A DNA stretch of 64,000 nt, taken from the NCBI RefSeq assembly GCF_000813145.1, contig NZ_BAZF01000005.1, positions 1 to 64,000 of the forward strand, read 5' to 3'. The notes beneath the pieces were generated by a model. The model was not told where the DNA came from. It did no database searches and saw only the letters and a list, made by a program, of their open reading frames with translations. Below, in pieces: positions 1-9,609 of this stretch. Every line of letters starts with the position of its first letter. Positions within the stretch are counted from its first letter, which is position 1. The DNA comes from Geobacter sp. OR-1. GTDB lineage: Bacteria; Desulfobacterota; Desulfuromonadia; Geobacterales; DSM-12255. A program made the position numbers and the translations under genes.

Positions 1-2
1 TG

Positions 3-182
3 AAGGAGAGTAACCTTACCATCACCTGTACCGTGGCGAGCGATATCTATACCTGCGGGATTTACAACGACAAGCAGCGGGAGATGGCGCACTGGTACGA
101 TGAATCGCTGGGAGTGGCCATCTGCAAAGCGGCACTCAAGCTGCTGATCCGCAAAGAAAAGAAAGAAGCCGCCAAGGAATAA
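3..182 (+). CDS. C-terminal end of an unrecognised protein (5' truncated)
   Basis: An open frame enters from the left edge and stops with TAA at 180-182. The visible 59 residues contain three cysteines (around TITCTV, IYTCGI and VAICKA) and a basic Lys/Glu-rich tail ending KKEAAKE. I do not recognise the family. It ends 9 bp before hslO, and the AAGGA in its last codons is the only ribosome-binding-like sequence ahead of hslO, so the two are probably co-transcribed and perhaps translationally coupled. The start and most of the protein lie outside the window. Confidence 0.6.
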   Translation, partial: KESNLTITCTVASDIYTCGIYNDKQREMAHWYDESLGVAICKAALKLLIRKEKKEAAKE

Positions 183-191
183 CGGCACGCA

Positions 192-1067
192 ATGGATTAT
201 CTGGTAAGAATTATCACGGCAGCCGGCACGGTCCGGGCGTTTGCCTGCATTACGACATCCCTGGTGAACGAGGCCTGCCTGCGACAGGGGTGCTGGCCGA
301 CAGCTGCGGTTGCCCTTGGCAGGGGCCTTACCGCTGGGGCGCTCATGGGCGCGCTGCTTAAGACTGATCAGCGCATTGCTCTCTCATTTGAAGGGAACGG
401 CCCGCTCAAGAAGATCTTGATAGAAGCAGATGCCAATGGCGCACTACGCGGGTATGTCAGGGTCCCGGCAGTTCATATGGAGAAACCGGACGGCACCTTC
501 GACATCGCTTCGGCACTTGGCCGGGCCGGGCTGCTGACTGTCACCAAGGACCTGAGGCTGAAGGCACCTTACAAGGGGGTTGTTCCCCTGGCAACCAGCG
601 AAATTGGCGAAGACCTGGCGGTCTATCTCACGGAATCGGAGCAAACCCCTTCAGCCATTGGCCTCGGAGTCTTCGTGGAACCGGACAACAGCGTATCAGC
701 TGCCGGCGGTTTCCTGATTCAGGCTCTGCCGCCGGGCGACGACGAGATTGTAGACAAGCTGATGCACCGCCTGGAGACACTCCCTTCGCTGACGGCAATG
801 CTGAGAGAGGGGATCACACCTGAACTGCTTATTGAGCGCCTCTTTGAAGGGATTCCCTATACAACGCTGGAGAAGAGAGAACTGGCGTTTGTCTGTGCCT
901 GTAACCGGGCAAGAATAGAAAAGGTCCTGATTTCGCTCGGCAAGGACGAGCTGGAGGATATGATTGAAAAACAGGGGGAAACAGAGGTCACCTGCGAGTT
1001 CTGCCAGGAGAGATACCGGTTCGACGGGGATGAGTTGCGACGGCTGATCTCCGAGATTACCGGATGA
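192..1067 (+). CDS. hslO: Hsp33 redox-regulated chaperone
   Basis: A 291-residue protein matching Hsp33 in length and layout. An N-terminal chaperone domain is followed by the C-terminal zinc redox switch: C235-x-C237 and C268-x-x-C271, the CxC...CxxC arrangement typical of the family. In known Hsp33 proteins these four cysteines hold zinc when reduced and form disulfides under oxidative and heat stress, which turns on ATP-independent holdase activity in the cytoplasm. The start MDYLVRI fits the family N-terminus. The 3' end overlaps the convergent M16 peptidase gene by 11 bp. Confidence 0.95.
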   Translation: MDYLVRIITAAGTVRAFACITTSLVNEACLRQGCWPTAAVALGRGLTAGALMGALLKTDQRIALSFEGNGPLKKILIEADANGALRGYVRVPAVHMEKPDGTFDIASALGRAGLLTVTKDLRLKAPYKGVVPLATSEIGEDLAVYLTESEQTPSAIGLGVFVEPDNSVSAAGGFLIQALPPGDDEIVDKLMHRLETLPSLTAMLREGITPELLIERLFEGIPYTTLEKRELAFVCACNRARIEKVLISLGKDELEDMIEKQGETEVTCEFCQERYRFDGDELRRLISEITG

Positions 1068-2367
1068 CCTGCTTGGCTGCCCAAGCTCGGCAAAACCTCG
1101 TAATCTGGAACTCTATGGCATTTCTGTGTATATCCTGCCATGGCCCGACCACGATCAGATTCAGATTCTCCGGCGCAAAAAGCGCCTCAGCTGCGGCCTT
1201 CAGGTCAGCAGCACTCAGGGCAGCCGCCTCGGCGTAATCGTCTTCGATACTCCGCACAATCCCCATCAGTTCACCCCACCCGAACCTGACCTGCATTTCG
1301 TAGGTGGAATCCCGGCTGTATTCGAGATCGAAGAAATAACTGTTTCTGACCCGCTCGAACTCCTCCAGCGGGATGGTGCCGAACCCAAGCGCAACGACCT
1401 CGGCAAGCACCTCCTCCACCGCCTTTTCCAGGTTCTCCGGAGATGTGGAGAGTTCGATCGAGAAGGCGCCGGTCTCCTCGTAGGCAGCGATGCTGGCATC
1501 AACCGAATAGACGATGCCGAGTTGCTCCCGCAACGAGATATGCAGGCGTGAACTCCCCCCCCCGCACAGGATTCTGCGCAGCAGCCGGAGATGCATGATC
1601 CGGTGGTCAAAACGGGAGAATCCCCTGAAAGCGAGCTGCAGGTGCAGCTGGCTGTCAGAGTCGGAGACGAAATGAACCTGCGGTTCGGTCTGACTGTGGA
1701 CTGCCGGCATCTGCGGCGGCAGACCGCCATTGACCCAATCACCGAAAGCGCTCTCGCACGCGCGAAAGAAATCCGCCCCGTTTACGTTGCCGGCTACGAC
1801 AGCCACGGCATTTGCAGGAAGATAATGACGGGCCATGTATGCGGAAAGGTCCTCGACCGATATCGCGCGAATACTCTCCAGGTAGCCGATGGTCGGCATC
1901 CCCAACGGGTGCCCGGGCCACATCAGGCGGCTCGCGATATTATGGGTATTGATCTCTTCACCCTGTTCATTGATATCTTCCAGCGCCTCCTCGATTATGA
2001 TCCGCTTTTCGGTCTCGAGCCCGCTAAGCAGCGGCCGCCGGAGCATGGAGGCGAGCATTGCCACCCCTTTCGCCACATGCTGCGGATGCACACGGGAAAA
2101 GAAACAGGTTGTTTCCTCATCAGTAGCGGCATTGACGCTCCCGCCGATTGCCTCGAAAGCGGTCTCCAGTTCCAGGGTGGTCGGATACTCCGTCGTCCCC
2201 CGAAAGAGCATATGCTCCAGGAAGTGGGCGATCCCGGCCTTTTCCGCAGTGTCGTTCCTGCCACCGGCTTTGACGTATACCGCGATTTCGGCGCTGTGAA
2301 GATGGGGCATCTCTACTGCCACCAGTCGCAGTCCGTTGGTAAGGGTAGCGGTTTTGCATGTAATCAT
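1057..2367 (-). CDS. M16 family zinc metallopeptidase (pitrilysin/processing-peptidase type)
   Basis: A 436-residue single-unit M16 peptidase. The inverted zinc motif HFLEH lies at residues 48-52, and the third ligand is probably the Glu near residue 127 in the [10 protein letters not shown] stretch, about 75 residues downstream as usual. The C-terminal half ([18 protein letters not shown]) matches the second M16 domain with its Arg/Tyr substrate-binding residues. The start has GGAG about 6 nt upstream. No signal peptide is evident, so a cytoplasmic peptide- or presequence-degrading role is likely. The exact substrate is unknown. It is convergent with hslO and 21 bp downstream of the YqaA-like gene's stop. 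Confidence 0.93.
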   Translation of the reverse strand: MITCKTATLTNGLRLVAVEMPHLHSAEIAVYVKAGGRNDTAEKAGIAHFLEHMLFRGTTEYPTTLELETAFEAIGGSVNAATDEETTCFFSRVHPQHVAKGVAMLASMLRRPLLSGLETEKRIIIEEALEDINEQGEEINTHNIASRLMWPGHPLGMPTIGYLESIRAISVEDLSAYMARHYLPANAVAVVAGNVNGADFFRACESAFGDWVNGGLPPQMPAVHSQTEPQVHFVSDSDSQLHLQLAFRGFSRFDHRIMHLRLLRRILCGGGSSRLHISLREQLGIVYSVDASIAAYEETGAFSIELSTSPENLEKAVEEVLAEVVALGFGTIPLEEFERVRNSYFFDLEYSRDSTYEMQVRFGWGELMGIVRSIEDDYAEAAALSAADLKAAAEALFAPENLNLIVVGPWQDIHRNAIEFQITRFCRAWAAKQVIR

Positions 2368-2388
2368 TGCTGCTCCGTTATTGTGAAC

Positions 2389-2844
2389 TCAAACAAACAA
2401 ACTCCTGCCTTCCAGTGCCGCCCATGCAACAAGCGCATATCTGGCCGACTTGCCGGTCAGCACCAAAATCGAAAACCTGATAAATCCGACCCTCAGGACG
2501 CCGGCAACCAGACAGAGAGGATCGCCAACCACAGGCAGCCAGGAAAAAAGCAGGCTCCAGCTGCCAAACCTGGCAAAAAAGCGCTCTGCGCGCTCCTTGT
2601 CCCTGGGCTGCATCCTGAAGAGCCTTTCCTCGATGAACCGGCTGCCATAAATGCCGAGCCAGTAACTCGTACAGGCACCGAGAAAATTACCGGCAGATGC
2701 GGTTGCAACAACCGGGATCGGAGCGCCCCCCTTGAGCAGCAGCGCCACGAGCAGCCATTCCGAGCCGAGCGGAATCAGGGTAGAAGCCAGAAAACTGAGG
2801 AAGAAGAGCGCCGGCAATCCGTGCGCGGTCAGGAATTCCTGCAT
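2389..2844 (-). CDS. YqaA/DedA-like (SNARE-associated) inner-membrane protein
   Basis: A 151-residue hydrophobic protein starting MQEFLTAHGLPALF. An in-frame extension 62 codons upstream is not hydrophobic and has no family resemblance, so I chose the ATG at 2844. It shows several membrane segments, re-entrant-like stretches rich in Gly/Pro (STLIPLGSEW, ASAGNFLGACTSYWLG) and an Arg-containing SWLPVVGDP motif typical of YqaA, a short branch of the DedA/SNARE-associated superfamily. Members are proposed lipid or undecaprenyl-phosphate carriers, but YqaA itself has no firm function. The ribosome binding site is weak. Confidence 0.8.
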   Translation of the reverse strand: MQEFLTAHGLPALFFLSFLASTLIPLGSEWLLVALLLKGGAPIPVVATASAGNFLGACTSYWLGIYGSRFIEERLFRMQPRDKERAERFFARFGSWSLLFSWLPVVGDPLCLVAGVLRVGFIRFSILVLTGKSARYALVAWAALEGRSLFV

Positions 2845-2980
2845 GGCGCCCACAGTAACCGAATCAAAGCACCTTGTCAAAAACTTTGCCTTGACGCTAT
2901 TGCATGAGCAGACCGGGGAGATATAATTATATTTCGCGCTGTTGAACGGAAAGCATGCTGCTCGTACAATAGGGGGATAA

Positions 2981-3247
2981 ATGCCGGAGCGGAGTTTTTC
3001 CAGGCTTCCGATCCATCTGGAGGCAACCATTACCTACAACGGCACCATCATTGAAGGCGAACTTGACAACATCAGCCTGAAGGGAGTTTTTGTCCGGACC
3101 ACTCAAAAGATACCGATAAACGATTCGATCATGATTACCCTTTACCATCACACCAAGGACCAGCAGATCTGCCGCTTGAAGGGACGGGTGGTTCGCATTA
3201 GCGCAGAGGGGTTTGCCGTGGAGTTTGAAAAAACCCTGCTCGACTAG
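2981..3247 (+). CDS. single-domain PilZ protein (c-di-GMP binding)
   Basis: An 88-residue protein that is essentially one PilZ domain. It has an N-terminal RSFSR (RxxxR-like, residues about 4-8) and DNISLKG (D/NxSxxG, residues about 29-35), the two motifs that wrap a cyclic-di-GMP dimer in this family. A GGGG ribosome binding site lies about 8 nt before the ATG. It stands alone between a divergent membrane-protein gene and the convergent helicase gene. The target is unknown; PilZ adaptors commonly govern motility, matrix or stalk functions, and the window carries two GGDEF proteins that could feed it. Confidence 0.88.
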   Translation: MPERSFSRLPIHLEATITYNGTIIEGELDNISLKGVFVRTTQKIPINDSIMITLYHHTKDQQICRLKGRVVRISAEGFAVEFEKTLLD

Positions 3248-3278
3248 TGTCCCGTGCAGTTAGTTCGCCACAAGGGCA

Positions 3279-5519
3279 CTAAACCCTTTCCAGGCCGGCA
3301 AATCTCACCAGCAACTTCTTCGGCCCCACCGAGTTGAACCAGACAATCACTTTCTGCTCGTCGCCGCTTCCTTCGATCCGCCGTATGGTTCCGACTCCGA
3401 ACTTGCCGTGGCGAACCTTCATACCCAACATGACCCCCGACTCCTCGTCAGGAACGACCTCCACCTCTGGAAAGCCGCTTTCTTCACCCTCCCGGGTCAG
3501 GACCCTTCCGAGATTGTGCTGTGACACAGGAGATTCGGATTCACGCCGTTCCGGCCCCGGGCCTGCCTGGCGGCTCCAGTTGGCAGCCCCCCAGGACGAA
3601 GAATGAGACGGGGTCTCCTCAAAATCGATCAAATCATTCGGGATATCGGAGATGAACCGGGAGGGGGGATTCATCTGGTCCTGACCGAAGACCCTTCGGC
3701 GCCGGGCATTGGTGAGGAAAAGCCGCTGCATGGCCCTGGTCATCCCGACATAACAGAGCCGGCGTTCCTCTTCCATCTGTTCGTTGTCATCGAGGGCACG
3801 CACATGGGGGAACAGCCGCTCTTCGAGACCGACTATAAAAACGACCGGGAACTCCAGCCCCTTGGCGGCATGAAGCGTCATCAGGGTTACAGAATCCCGC
3901 CCCTTCTCACCGCGCTCCAGGTCGGAGATCAGCGCAACCTGCTCAAGAAAAAGCGCTGCCCCCTTTTCATCGCCGGCCTGCTCGAACTCGGCCATGGCGG
4001 CAAGCAGTTCCTGGAGGTTGGCGAGGCGGTCGGCAGACTCCTCGGTTCGCTCCTCGCGCAGTTTCGCCTCGTAGCCGGAATCCCTGATAATGCGGCTCGT
4101 GATCTCTTCCAGAGATAAGTCATCAAGCAGCGAGGCAAAGCCGTCCATCATTGCCACAAATGAGGCCAGCTTGCCCCGGGGACCGGAGGACAAGGCACTG
4201 CTCGCGTAACAGTACCTGAGCCCCTCGTAATAGGTTATCCCCTGTTGCGCTGCGACTTCGGCAATCCGGTCCAGTGTCGCATGACCGATCCCACGGGGCG
4301 GAGTGTTGACTATTCTTTTCAATGCCATTTCGTCTGCAGGGTTTACGAGCACCTTAAGGTAAGCAAGGATGTCCTTAACCTCCATCCGCTCGTAAAACCT
4401 CATGCCACCAACCATGTGATACGGAATCCCTTCCGCAACCAGCGCGTCTTCCACCGGCCGGGACTGGGCATTGGTCCGGTAGAATACGGCGATGTCCGCA
4501 AGCGCTCCCCCACCCTGCCGGTGCCGGGCGATTTCCCTGCAGACAAACCGGGCCTCTCCCCTCTCGTCCTCAAGCCGGTGGTACGCAATGCGCTCCCCTT
4601 CACGGTTTTCGGTCCAGAGTTTTTTCGCCTTCCGCCCCCGGTTTTTCGCCACCACCGCCCCGGCAGCGGAAAGAATCGCCTGGGTCGAGCGGTAGTTCTG
4701 CTCCAGTTTCACCACCCTGACGCCGGGGAAATCCTTTTCAAAGTCGAGGATGTTGCGAATATCCGCGCCACGCCACCGGTAGATGGACTGATCGTCGTCG
4801 CCGACTACGCAGAGATTCCGTCTTTCCCCGGCAAGGAGCCTGATAAGCCGGTACTGAATCGGGTTGGTATCCTGATACTCATCGACCAGAAGCCAGCGCC
4901 ACCGGTCCCGGTAATGCGACAGCAGATCCGGCTCCGTTTCGAACAGCTTTACGGCCATCATCACCAGATCGCCGAAATCAAGCGCATTGCACCGCTTCAA
5001 ACGGTCCTGGTAGGCAGTGTATACCTTGGCAAGCACGGCATGCTGAAAATCGTGGGGGATTTCATCGGCCGAGCGCCCGCTGTTTTTGCAGTCATCGATC
5101 GCGGCGGCCAATGCCCTTGCCGAAAAGCGCTTATCATCCAGATTCAGTTCGGCCAGGATTTCTTTAAGAAGCTTCTGGGTATCGCTATCGTCATAGATGG
5201 CAAATGAGCGATCATAACCCAAGCGATGCCCATCCTGGCGCAAAATCCGGGCACACAGGGAATGGAAAGTGGAGATAAGCGGCATTTCGCCACCTCCCAG
5301 CTCCTTTTCGACCCGCTCGCGCATCTCGCCTGCAGCCTTGTTGGTAAACGTGACCGCCAGTATCTGCCAAGCCGGCACTCCGCTGACACGAACCAGCTGG
5401 GCTATCCGGTGGACAATGACCCGTGTCTTGCCGGAACCGGCTCCGGCAAGGATGAGTAACGGACCTTCGCCATGCAGAACAGCCTCCCTCTGTGGGGGGT
5501 TAAGCTTATTAAGTGGCAT
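3279..5519 (-). CDS. superfamily 1A DNA helicase, PcrA/UvrD type
   Basis: A 746-residue 3'-5' helicase with all SF1A motifs in order: a Q-motif glutamine (LNPPQREAV, residue 10), Walker A GAGSGKT (26-32), DEYQDTN motif II, GDDDQSIYRWRGAD, LEQNYRST, TLHAAKGLEFPVVF and the arginine finger region YVGMTRA. The C-terminal VRHGKFGVGTIRRIEG segment is the Tudor-like RNA-polymerase-binding domain typical of PcrA/UvrD, which distinguishes it from Rep. The family unwinds DNA in nucleotide-excision repair, mismatch repair and the clearing of stalled polymerases. Length and domain order are full and normal. PcrA versus UvrD naming is arbitrary here. Confidence 0.95.
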   Translation of the reverse strand: MPLNKLNPPQREAVLHGEGPLLILAGAGSGKTRVIVHRIAQLVRVSGVPAWQILAVTFTNKAAGEMRERVEKELGGGEMPLISTFHSLCARILRQDGHRLGYDRSFAIYDDSDTQKLLKEILAELNLDDKRFSARALAAAIDDCKNSGRSADEIPHDFQHAVLAKVYTAYQDRLKRCNALDFGDLVMMAVKLFETEPDLLSHYRDRWRWLLVDEYQDTNPIQYRLIRLLAGERRNLCVVGDDDQSIYRWRGADIRNILDFEKDFPGVRVVKLEQNYRSTQAILSAAGAVVAKNRGRKAKKLWTENREGERIAYHRLEDERGEARFVCREIARHRQGGGALADIAVFYRTNAQSRPVEDALVAEGIPYHMVGGMRFYERMEVKDILAYLKVLVNPADEMALKRIVNTPPRGIGHATLDRIAEVAAQQGITYYEGLRYCYASSALSSGPRGKLASFVAMMDGFASLLDDLSLEEITSRIIRDSGYEAKLREERTEESADRLANLQELLAAMAEFEQAGDEKGAALFLEQVALISDLERGEKGRDSVTLMTLHAAKGLEFPVVFIVGLEERLFPHVRALDDNEQMEEERRLCYVGMTRAMQRLFLTNARRRRVFGQDQMNPPSRFISDIPNDLIDFEETPSHSSSWGAANWSRQAGPGPERRESESPVSQHNLGRVLTREGEESGFPEVEVVPDEESGVMLGMKVRHGKFGVGTIRRIEGSGDEQKVIVWFNSVGPKKLLVRFAGLERV

Positions 5520-5612
5520 TTGGATCTGCTTTCAACTGAATTATGGAAGGGAACTTTACTACAGGGGTGATGACAAGGCAACGAGATATGAATTCCGCAT
5601 TGCCTGGTTACC

Positions 5613-6869
5613 CTACTTTACTCTGAGGAGGAGGCAGTCATACTCATTGCCGTCAAGCACTGCCCGGCTTGCATCCGCCGTCATTGCAACAGCCGATCTG
5701 TCATTGTTTAATAGCCGCAGTTCGGGGAGTTCCGCCCTAGCTCTGCTCTGAACCGATGCCATGAATACGGCAAAATCACCGATGTCGGCAAAGAGTTCAC
5801 GTAACAGAACCCCGCATAACCTTTCAGGCGAATACCCAAGAGAAAATGCAAAAGCCGGGTTCACCTGCACAATCCGGAAAGATTCTGATTCAAGGAGGAT
5901 GACCCCGCAGGCCATCCCTTGCATTGCTGCAAAATTCAGCCTTTCGGCCTCAATATTGCGTTTTGTCGAGTCGAACCTGGCTAGTACGGAGTCTAAGACA
6001 ATAATGCTCAGGATTGAGATGACCACTGCCCAGGCCATGAAATAGCGGGAGGTCTTTACTCCTGACCGATAGATGTCACGTTCGATCTTGGCCTTTACCA
6101 GCAAAGCCGGGCGCCGGTAAATGTCGCCGACTAAAGCATAGCCGTTCAGAACCCCGACATTGACCTTCTTGACTGCATACCGGTTTTCCAGGGAAAGCGG
6201 CTTGTCGTTATTCAAAGACACCGGGAGATTGAGATTCGGCTCCAGAACTGAAATATCGAGCGGTAACCGGGTAAATTTCTGCATTCTGGATAGTTCTGCA
6301 GAATCGATTTTTCGCCCCATGATCAAAGAACCTATAACCGGTCCCTGCATGTCATTGGTCAACACAGGCCGTGCCGATATCAGATAAGGAGCTCCTTCAA
6401 TCACAATGACCCCCCTGACTCTGTCGCCAGGGGCATTGCATTGCCTTAAAGGAGATGAGGGTTCAAGGTGATTTGCCAGCCAGTCCGGGGTGGACAAACC
6501 GGCGCCGGTTCTGCTTTTCAGTGCATTTGCATGGATAATTCCGCCGTCGTTGCGGACAAAAACCACTAAATCGACTCTGAGCTTTGACAGGGAATATTCG
6601 GATAGGTTTGAAGCAACGTATTCGGGGTTGGCGTCATGCATGAAACGATAACTATCATCCCATGCAGCGTAGTCCCCTGCCGTTGATTCGAGTGAATCCA
6701 GTTCGCTTTCAAGCGCATTGTCCACTCGTTGCAGATGTTCTTTTGCATCCTCCTCTTCCAGAGCCAGATAACTGTTCAGCACAAGATACTTTACGCTGAT
6801 CAGCAGCAGAAGGAGAATGACCGTTAATGCGGCTGAAAATGCAATTATTGCTTTGTTTTTCGGTTCCAT
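5613..6869 (-). CDS. membrane CHASE4-PAS sensor protein without an output domain
   Basis: A 418-residue protein with an N-terminal membrane helix (about 8-30), a long periplasmic region with the CHASE4-type AAWDDSYRFM motif and a second helix (about 270-295). One cytoplasmic PAS domain (FAAMQGMACGVILLE... VNPAFAFSLGYSPERL) runs almost to the C-terminus, ending LLLRVK. Related proteins normally continue into a kinase, GGDEF or EAL output, but here the frame stops right after PAS with no downstream remnant. The next gene on this strand is pcrA. It lies 130 bp downstream of the REC-kinase gene, so it could end that operon. It may be a partner sensor or a shortened gene. Confidence 0.8.
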   Translation of the reverse strand: MEPKNKAIIAFSAALTVILLLLLISVKYLVLNSYLALEEEDAKEHLQRVDNALESELDSLESTAGDYAAWDDSYRFMHDANPEYVASNLSEYSLSKLRVDLVVFVRNDGGIIHANALKSRTGAGLSTPDWLANHLEPSSPLRQCNAPGDRVRGVIVIEGAPYLISARPVLTNDMQGPVIGSLIMGRKIDSAELSRMQKFTRLPLDISVLEPNLNLPVSLNNDKPLSLENRYAVKKVNVGVLNGYALVGDIYRRPALLVKAKIERDIYRSGVKTSRYFMAWAVVISILSIIVLDSVLARFDSTKRNIEAERLNFAAMQGMACGVILLESESFRIVQVNPAFAFSLGYSPERLCGVLLRELFADIGDFAVFMASVQSRARAELPELRLLNNDRSAVAMTADASRAVLDGNEYDCLLLRVK

Positions 6870-6998
6870 AATATCGGTGTAATACCTGATTTTCTCAACG
6901 GGAACTTAGCTTGACCGGAATCTGCAGACAATCTCTATGGGAAGTTCCGGATTGCAGAGGAGAGAGTGGCATCGGTAAGTATCCCCAGCGCTAACGAT

Positions 6999-8198
6999 TC
7001 AAAGCGAAAAATAAAATGATGCCCCTTTGCCGGGCTCGGCCTCAGCCCAGATCTTGCCGCCATGCCGCTGGATGATATTCTGGGCTATGGCCAGTCCGAC
7101 TCCGGTCCCTTCAAACTGCTTTGAGTCGTGCAGCCTCTGGAAGACCACGAACAGTTTGTCAGCATATTTCATGTCAAATCCCACGCCATTGTCCTTGACA
7201 AAATATACCGTTTTCCCTTCTTTCGGGAATGAGCCGACCTCGATTCGGGGCCGATCGCAATGACTGCTGTACTTGAGCGCATTGCCGATGAGATTGGCAA
7301 ATACCTGCCGCATCAGGACCGGGTCAGCCTGAACGTCCGGGAGGCTACCGATTGAGACCTCAACCTCCTTCCCTTCGCACTGGTCCTTGAACTGCTCAAA
7401 GGTCTCAGCTGCAAGCCGCTCCATGTTTACCGGAATCTTGTTAAGAGACTGGCGCGCAGTCCTGGAGAGCAATAGAATGGCGTCGATCAGGCTACTCATC
7501 CTGCTGCACCCTTTGACGATTCGCTGGAGCACTCCCCGGGCCTCTTCGTCAAGACGATCGGCATAGTCGTCCATCAGGATCTGGCTGAATGAATCGATAT
7601 GCCGTAACGGCGCCCTGAGGTCATGGGATACCGAATAGGCAAAGGTTTCGAGCTGACGATTGACCTGCTGCAACTCTGCGGTCCGTTCAATGACCCTCTG
7701 CTCAAGTTCCTGTGCGGCATGCCGCAATTGTGCCGTACGCTGATCCACGAGTAGTTGCAGCTGTTGCCGGTGCAGATCCAGTTCCCGTCTCTGGAGATAC
7801 AGGTCGCGAAATACCTTGACCTTGCTCCGGAGGATTACCGGTTCGATCGGCTTGGCGAGGTAGTCCACGGCCCCGGCATCATAACCTTTGAACTGGAATT
7901 TAAGATCTTTCATTCCAGCGGTGACAAAGATTATCGGCAGGTGCCTGGTCTTGGGGTTGGAGCGCATGAATTCGGCGGTTTCAAATCCGTCCATCTCGGG
8001 CATCTGAACGTCGAGCAGCACCAGGGCAAAATCCTTTTTCAGGGCGAGGCGCAACGCTTCATTACCGGACTGTGCCCTGATCATCTCCAGTTCCAGGTCA
8101 CCAAGAAGCCCCTCTAGGGCATCGAGGTTTTCAGGTCTGTCGTCCACAAGCAATATTCCGGGCTTTTCACCACAGCAAAGCTCACTCATTGAACTCAC
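6999..8198 (-). CDS. response regulator-histidine kinase (REC-coiled coil-HisKA-HATPase)
   Basis: A 399-residue cytoplasmic protein. The N-terminal receiver has acidic pocket D19/D20, phospho-acceptor D63 and switch Lys116. A coiled-coil linker (about 130-185) follows, then a HisKA H-box SHDLRAPLRH with H192, and a C-terminal HATPase domain with N (NLIGNALKYSS), G1 (DNGVGF) and G2 (GTGVGLAIA) boxes. An ATG three codons downstream is an alternative start. It lies 6 bp after the receiver-less CheB gene, closing a four-gene unit with the giant hybrid kinase, CheR and CheB. The receiver probably accepts phosphate from that hybrid kinase and gates this kinase. The final target is not in the window. 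Confidence 0.93.
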   Translation of the reverse strand: MSSMSELCCGEKPGILLVDDRPENLDALEGLLGDLELEMIRAQSGNEALRLALKKDFALVLLDVQMPEMDGFETAEFMRSNPKTRHLPIIFVTAGMKDLKFQFKGYDAGAVDYLAKPIEPVILRSKVKVFRDLYLQRRELDLHRQQLQLLVDQRTAQLRHAAQELEQRVIERTAELQQVNRQLETFAYSVSHDLRAPLRHIDSFSQILMDDYADRLDEEARGVLQRIVKGCSRMSSLIDAILLLSRTARQSLNKIPVNMERLAAETFEQFKDQCEGKEVEVSIGSLPDVQADPVLMRQVFANLIGNALKYSSHCDRPRIEVGSFPKEGKTVYFVKDNGVGFDMKYADKLFVVFQRLHDSKQFEGTGVGLAIAQNIIQRHGGKIWAEAEPGKGASFYFSL

Positions 8199-8204
8199 AT
8201 CCTC

Positions 8205-8789
8205 TCATTCCCAGGCGAGTTGTATCAATAACTCCGGAATCCTTTCCAACGGCATCACATAATCCGGCTTTATCACCGCAGCGGCGCTTTTCGGCATTGA
8301 ATCGGCGACTGCATTCATGGGGCACTGCACCACTGTGGTCCCCCCTTTCGCAGCAACCGCCTTCAAACCGATGCTCCCGTCCGATCCGGCGCCGGTCAAA
8401 ACAACGGCTATGAGTCCGGCCCCCATGGCATCGGCCGCGGTTTCAAACAGAACATCGGCTGAAGGCCTGGCAAAATTAACCGGCGGATCAACTGACAATG
8501 TGATCTTTCCGTCCCGCTCCAGTTGCATATGATAATTCGGAGGGGCGATATAGGCCGTTCCCGGCACGATCTCCTCCAGCTCATCAGCTTCCTTGACCCG
8601 GACACTGCAAAAATCGTCCAACAATAGAGCCAGACCGTTGCTTGCTTCAGAAGCGATATGCGCGACAATCAGTATGGGTAACGGATAACTCGCCTGCAGC
8701 CCTCCCAAAAGGATCTTCAAGGCTTCCACCCCGCCGGTTGAAACCCCTATGACAACGGCACGAAAGCGTCCATTACCCTTTCTATCCAT
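8205..8789 (-). CDS. stand-alone CheB-type methylesterase domain (no receiver)
   Basis: A 194-residue protein made only of the CheB esterase/deamidase domain. The catalytic triad is Ser17 in GVSTGG, His44 in IVAHI and Asp137 in GAGSDG. The usual N-terminal receiver is absent, so phosphorylation cannot control it in the normal way. It overlaps the upstream cheR by 8 bp and is followed after 6 bp by a REC-kinase. There is no chemoreceptor in this operon, so the substrate may be the hybrid kinase's 4-helix membrane sensor or a distant receptor. Such CheB/CheR/kinase modules are known from gene neighbourhoods but poorly characterised. Confidence 0.92.
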   Translation of the reverse strand: MDRKGNGRFRAVVIGVSTGGVEALKILLGGLQASYPLPILIVAHIASEASNGLALLLDDFCSVRVKEADELEEIVPGTAYIAPPNYHMQLERDGKITLSVDPPVNFARPSADVLFETAADAMGAGLIAVVLTGAGSDGSIGLKAVAAKGGTTVVQCPMNAVADSMPKSAAAVIKPDYVMPLERIPELLIQLAWE

Positions 8790-9609
8790 AACTCTTCCGG
8801 TATATTCTCATCTTGGGCGCAACTTCCGAATAACGCGATGCAATTTTCCGGCCTTCCAAAGACTCCTTCAACCCTATGCAGAGAAATCCCCCCGGCAGGA
8901 GACAGTTGTCGAACAGAAACAATACCCGCTCCTTGAGGGTCGGTTTGAAATAGATAAGAACATTGCGGCACAGAATCAGGTGCATCTCGCCGAAATCGCT
9001 GTCCACCACCAGATTGTGACTGGCAAACACAATCTGCTCCCTGAGGGCCGGCATCATGATGGCGTGATCGTACCTTGCGGTATAGTAATCGGAAAAAGAC
9101 TTTTTCCCACCACCGGACTGGTAGTTTCTCGTGTACCGCTGCATCTCCTTCAATGGGAATATACCATCCCGGGCCTTTTGCAGCACCGCATTGTTGATAT
9201 CCGTGGCATACATCCTGAAACGGCCTGCCATCCCCTCTTCGTTCAGGAGTATGGCCGTGGAATACGCTTCTTCACCGGTGGCGCACCCGGCATGCCAGAT
9301 CTTTACAAACGGGTATGTCAGAAGATGCGGTATCACGGTTTCCCGCATTGCCTTGAAGAAAGGGGGGTCGCGAAACATCTCCGAGACATTGACGGTTATC
9401 CCTCTCAGCAGGCTTTCAAAGGCATCCCGATCGCGCAGGATTCTGGCTTGGGCATCAGATAGAGTCGCGTAATCCGAGTTGACGAACCAGTGCATGATCC
9501 GCCGCTTCAGGGAAGCCTCCGAGTAGTCGGTGAAGTCGTAGCCGTATGCCTGGTTGATGCCGCTCAACAAAAGGCGCAGCTCTATGTCGAAGAGTTCGTC
9601 CTGATCCAT
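8782..9609 (-). CDS. CheR-type SAM-dependent protein-glutamate methyltransferase
   Basis: A 275-residue CheR. A helical N-terminal domain with the RRI(M)HW basic segment is followed by the catalytic domain with the SAM loop HAGCATGEEAYS, YATDIN (adenosine-binding acid) and LCRNVLIYF. It starts directly after the stop codon of the 1,210-residue hybrid kinase (0 bp gap) and overlaps cheB by 8 bp, so kinase, cheR and cheB form one transcript. It presumably adds methyl groups that CheB removes. The target protein is not evident here. Confidence 0.93.
   Translation of the reverse strand: MDQDELFDIELRLLLSGINQAYGYDFTDYSEASLKRRIMHWFVNSDYATLSDAQARILRDRDAFESLLRGITVNVSEMFRDPPFFKAMRETVIPHLLTYPFVKIWHAGCATGEEAYSTAILLNEEGMAGRFRMYATDINNAVLQKARDGIFPLKEMQRYTRNYQSGGGKKSFSDYYTARYDHAIMMPALREQIVFASHNLVVDSDFGEMHLILCRNVLIYFKPTLKERVLFLFDNCLLPGGFLCIGLKESLEGRKIASRYSEVAPKMRIYRKSYG

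Noticed and set aside
1591-2907. 438-codon plus-strand open frame opposite the M16 peptidase and YqaA genes
   Set aside because: It is antisense to two well-supported genes and its translation has no recognisable domain; long antisense frames are common in this GC range.
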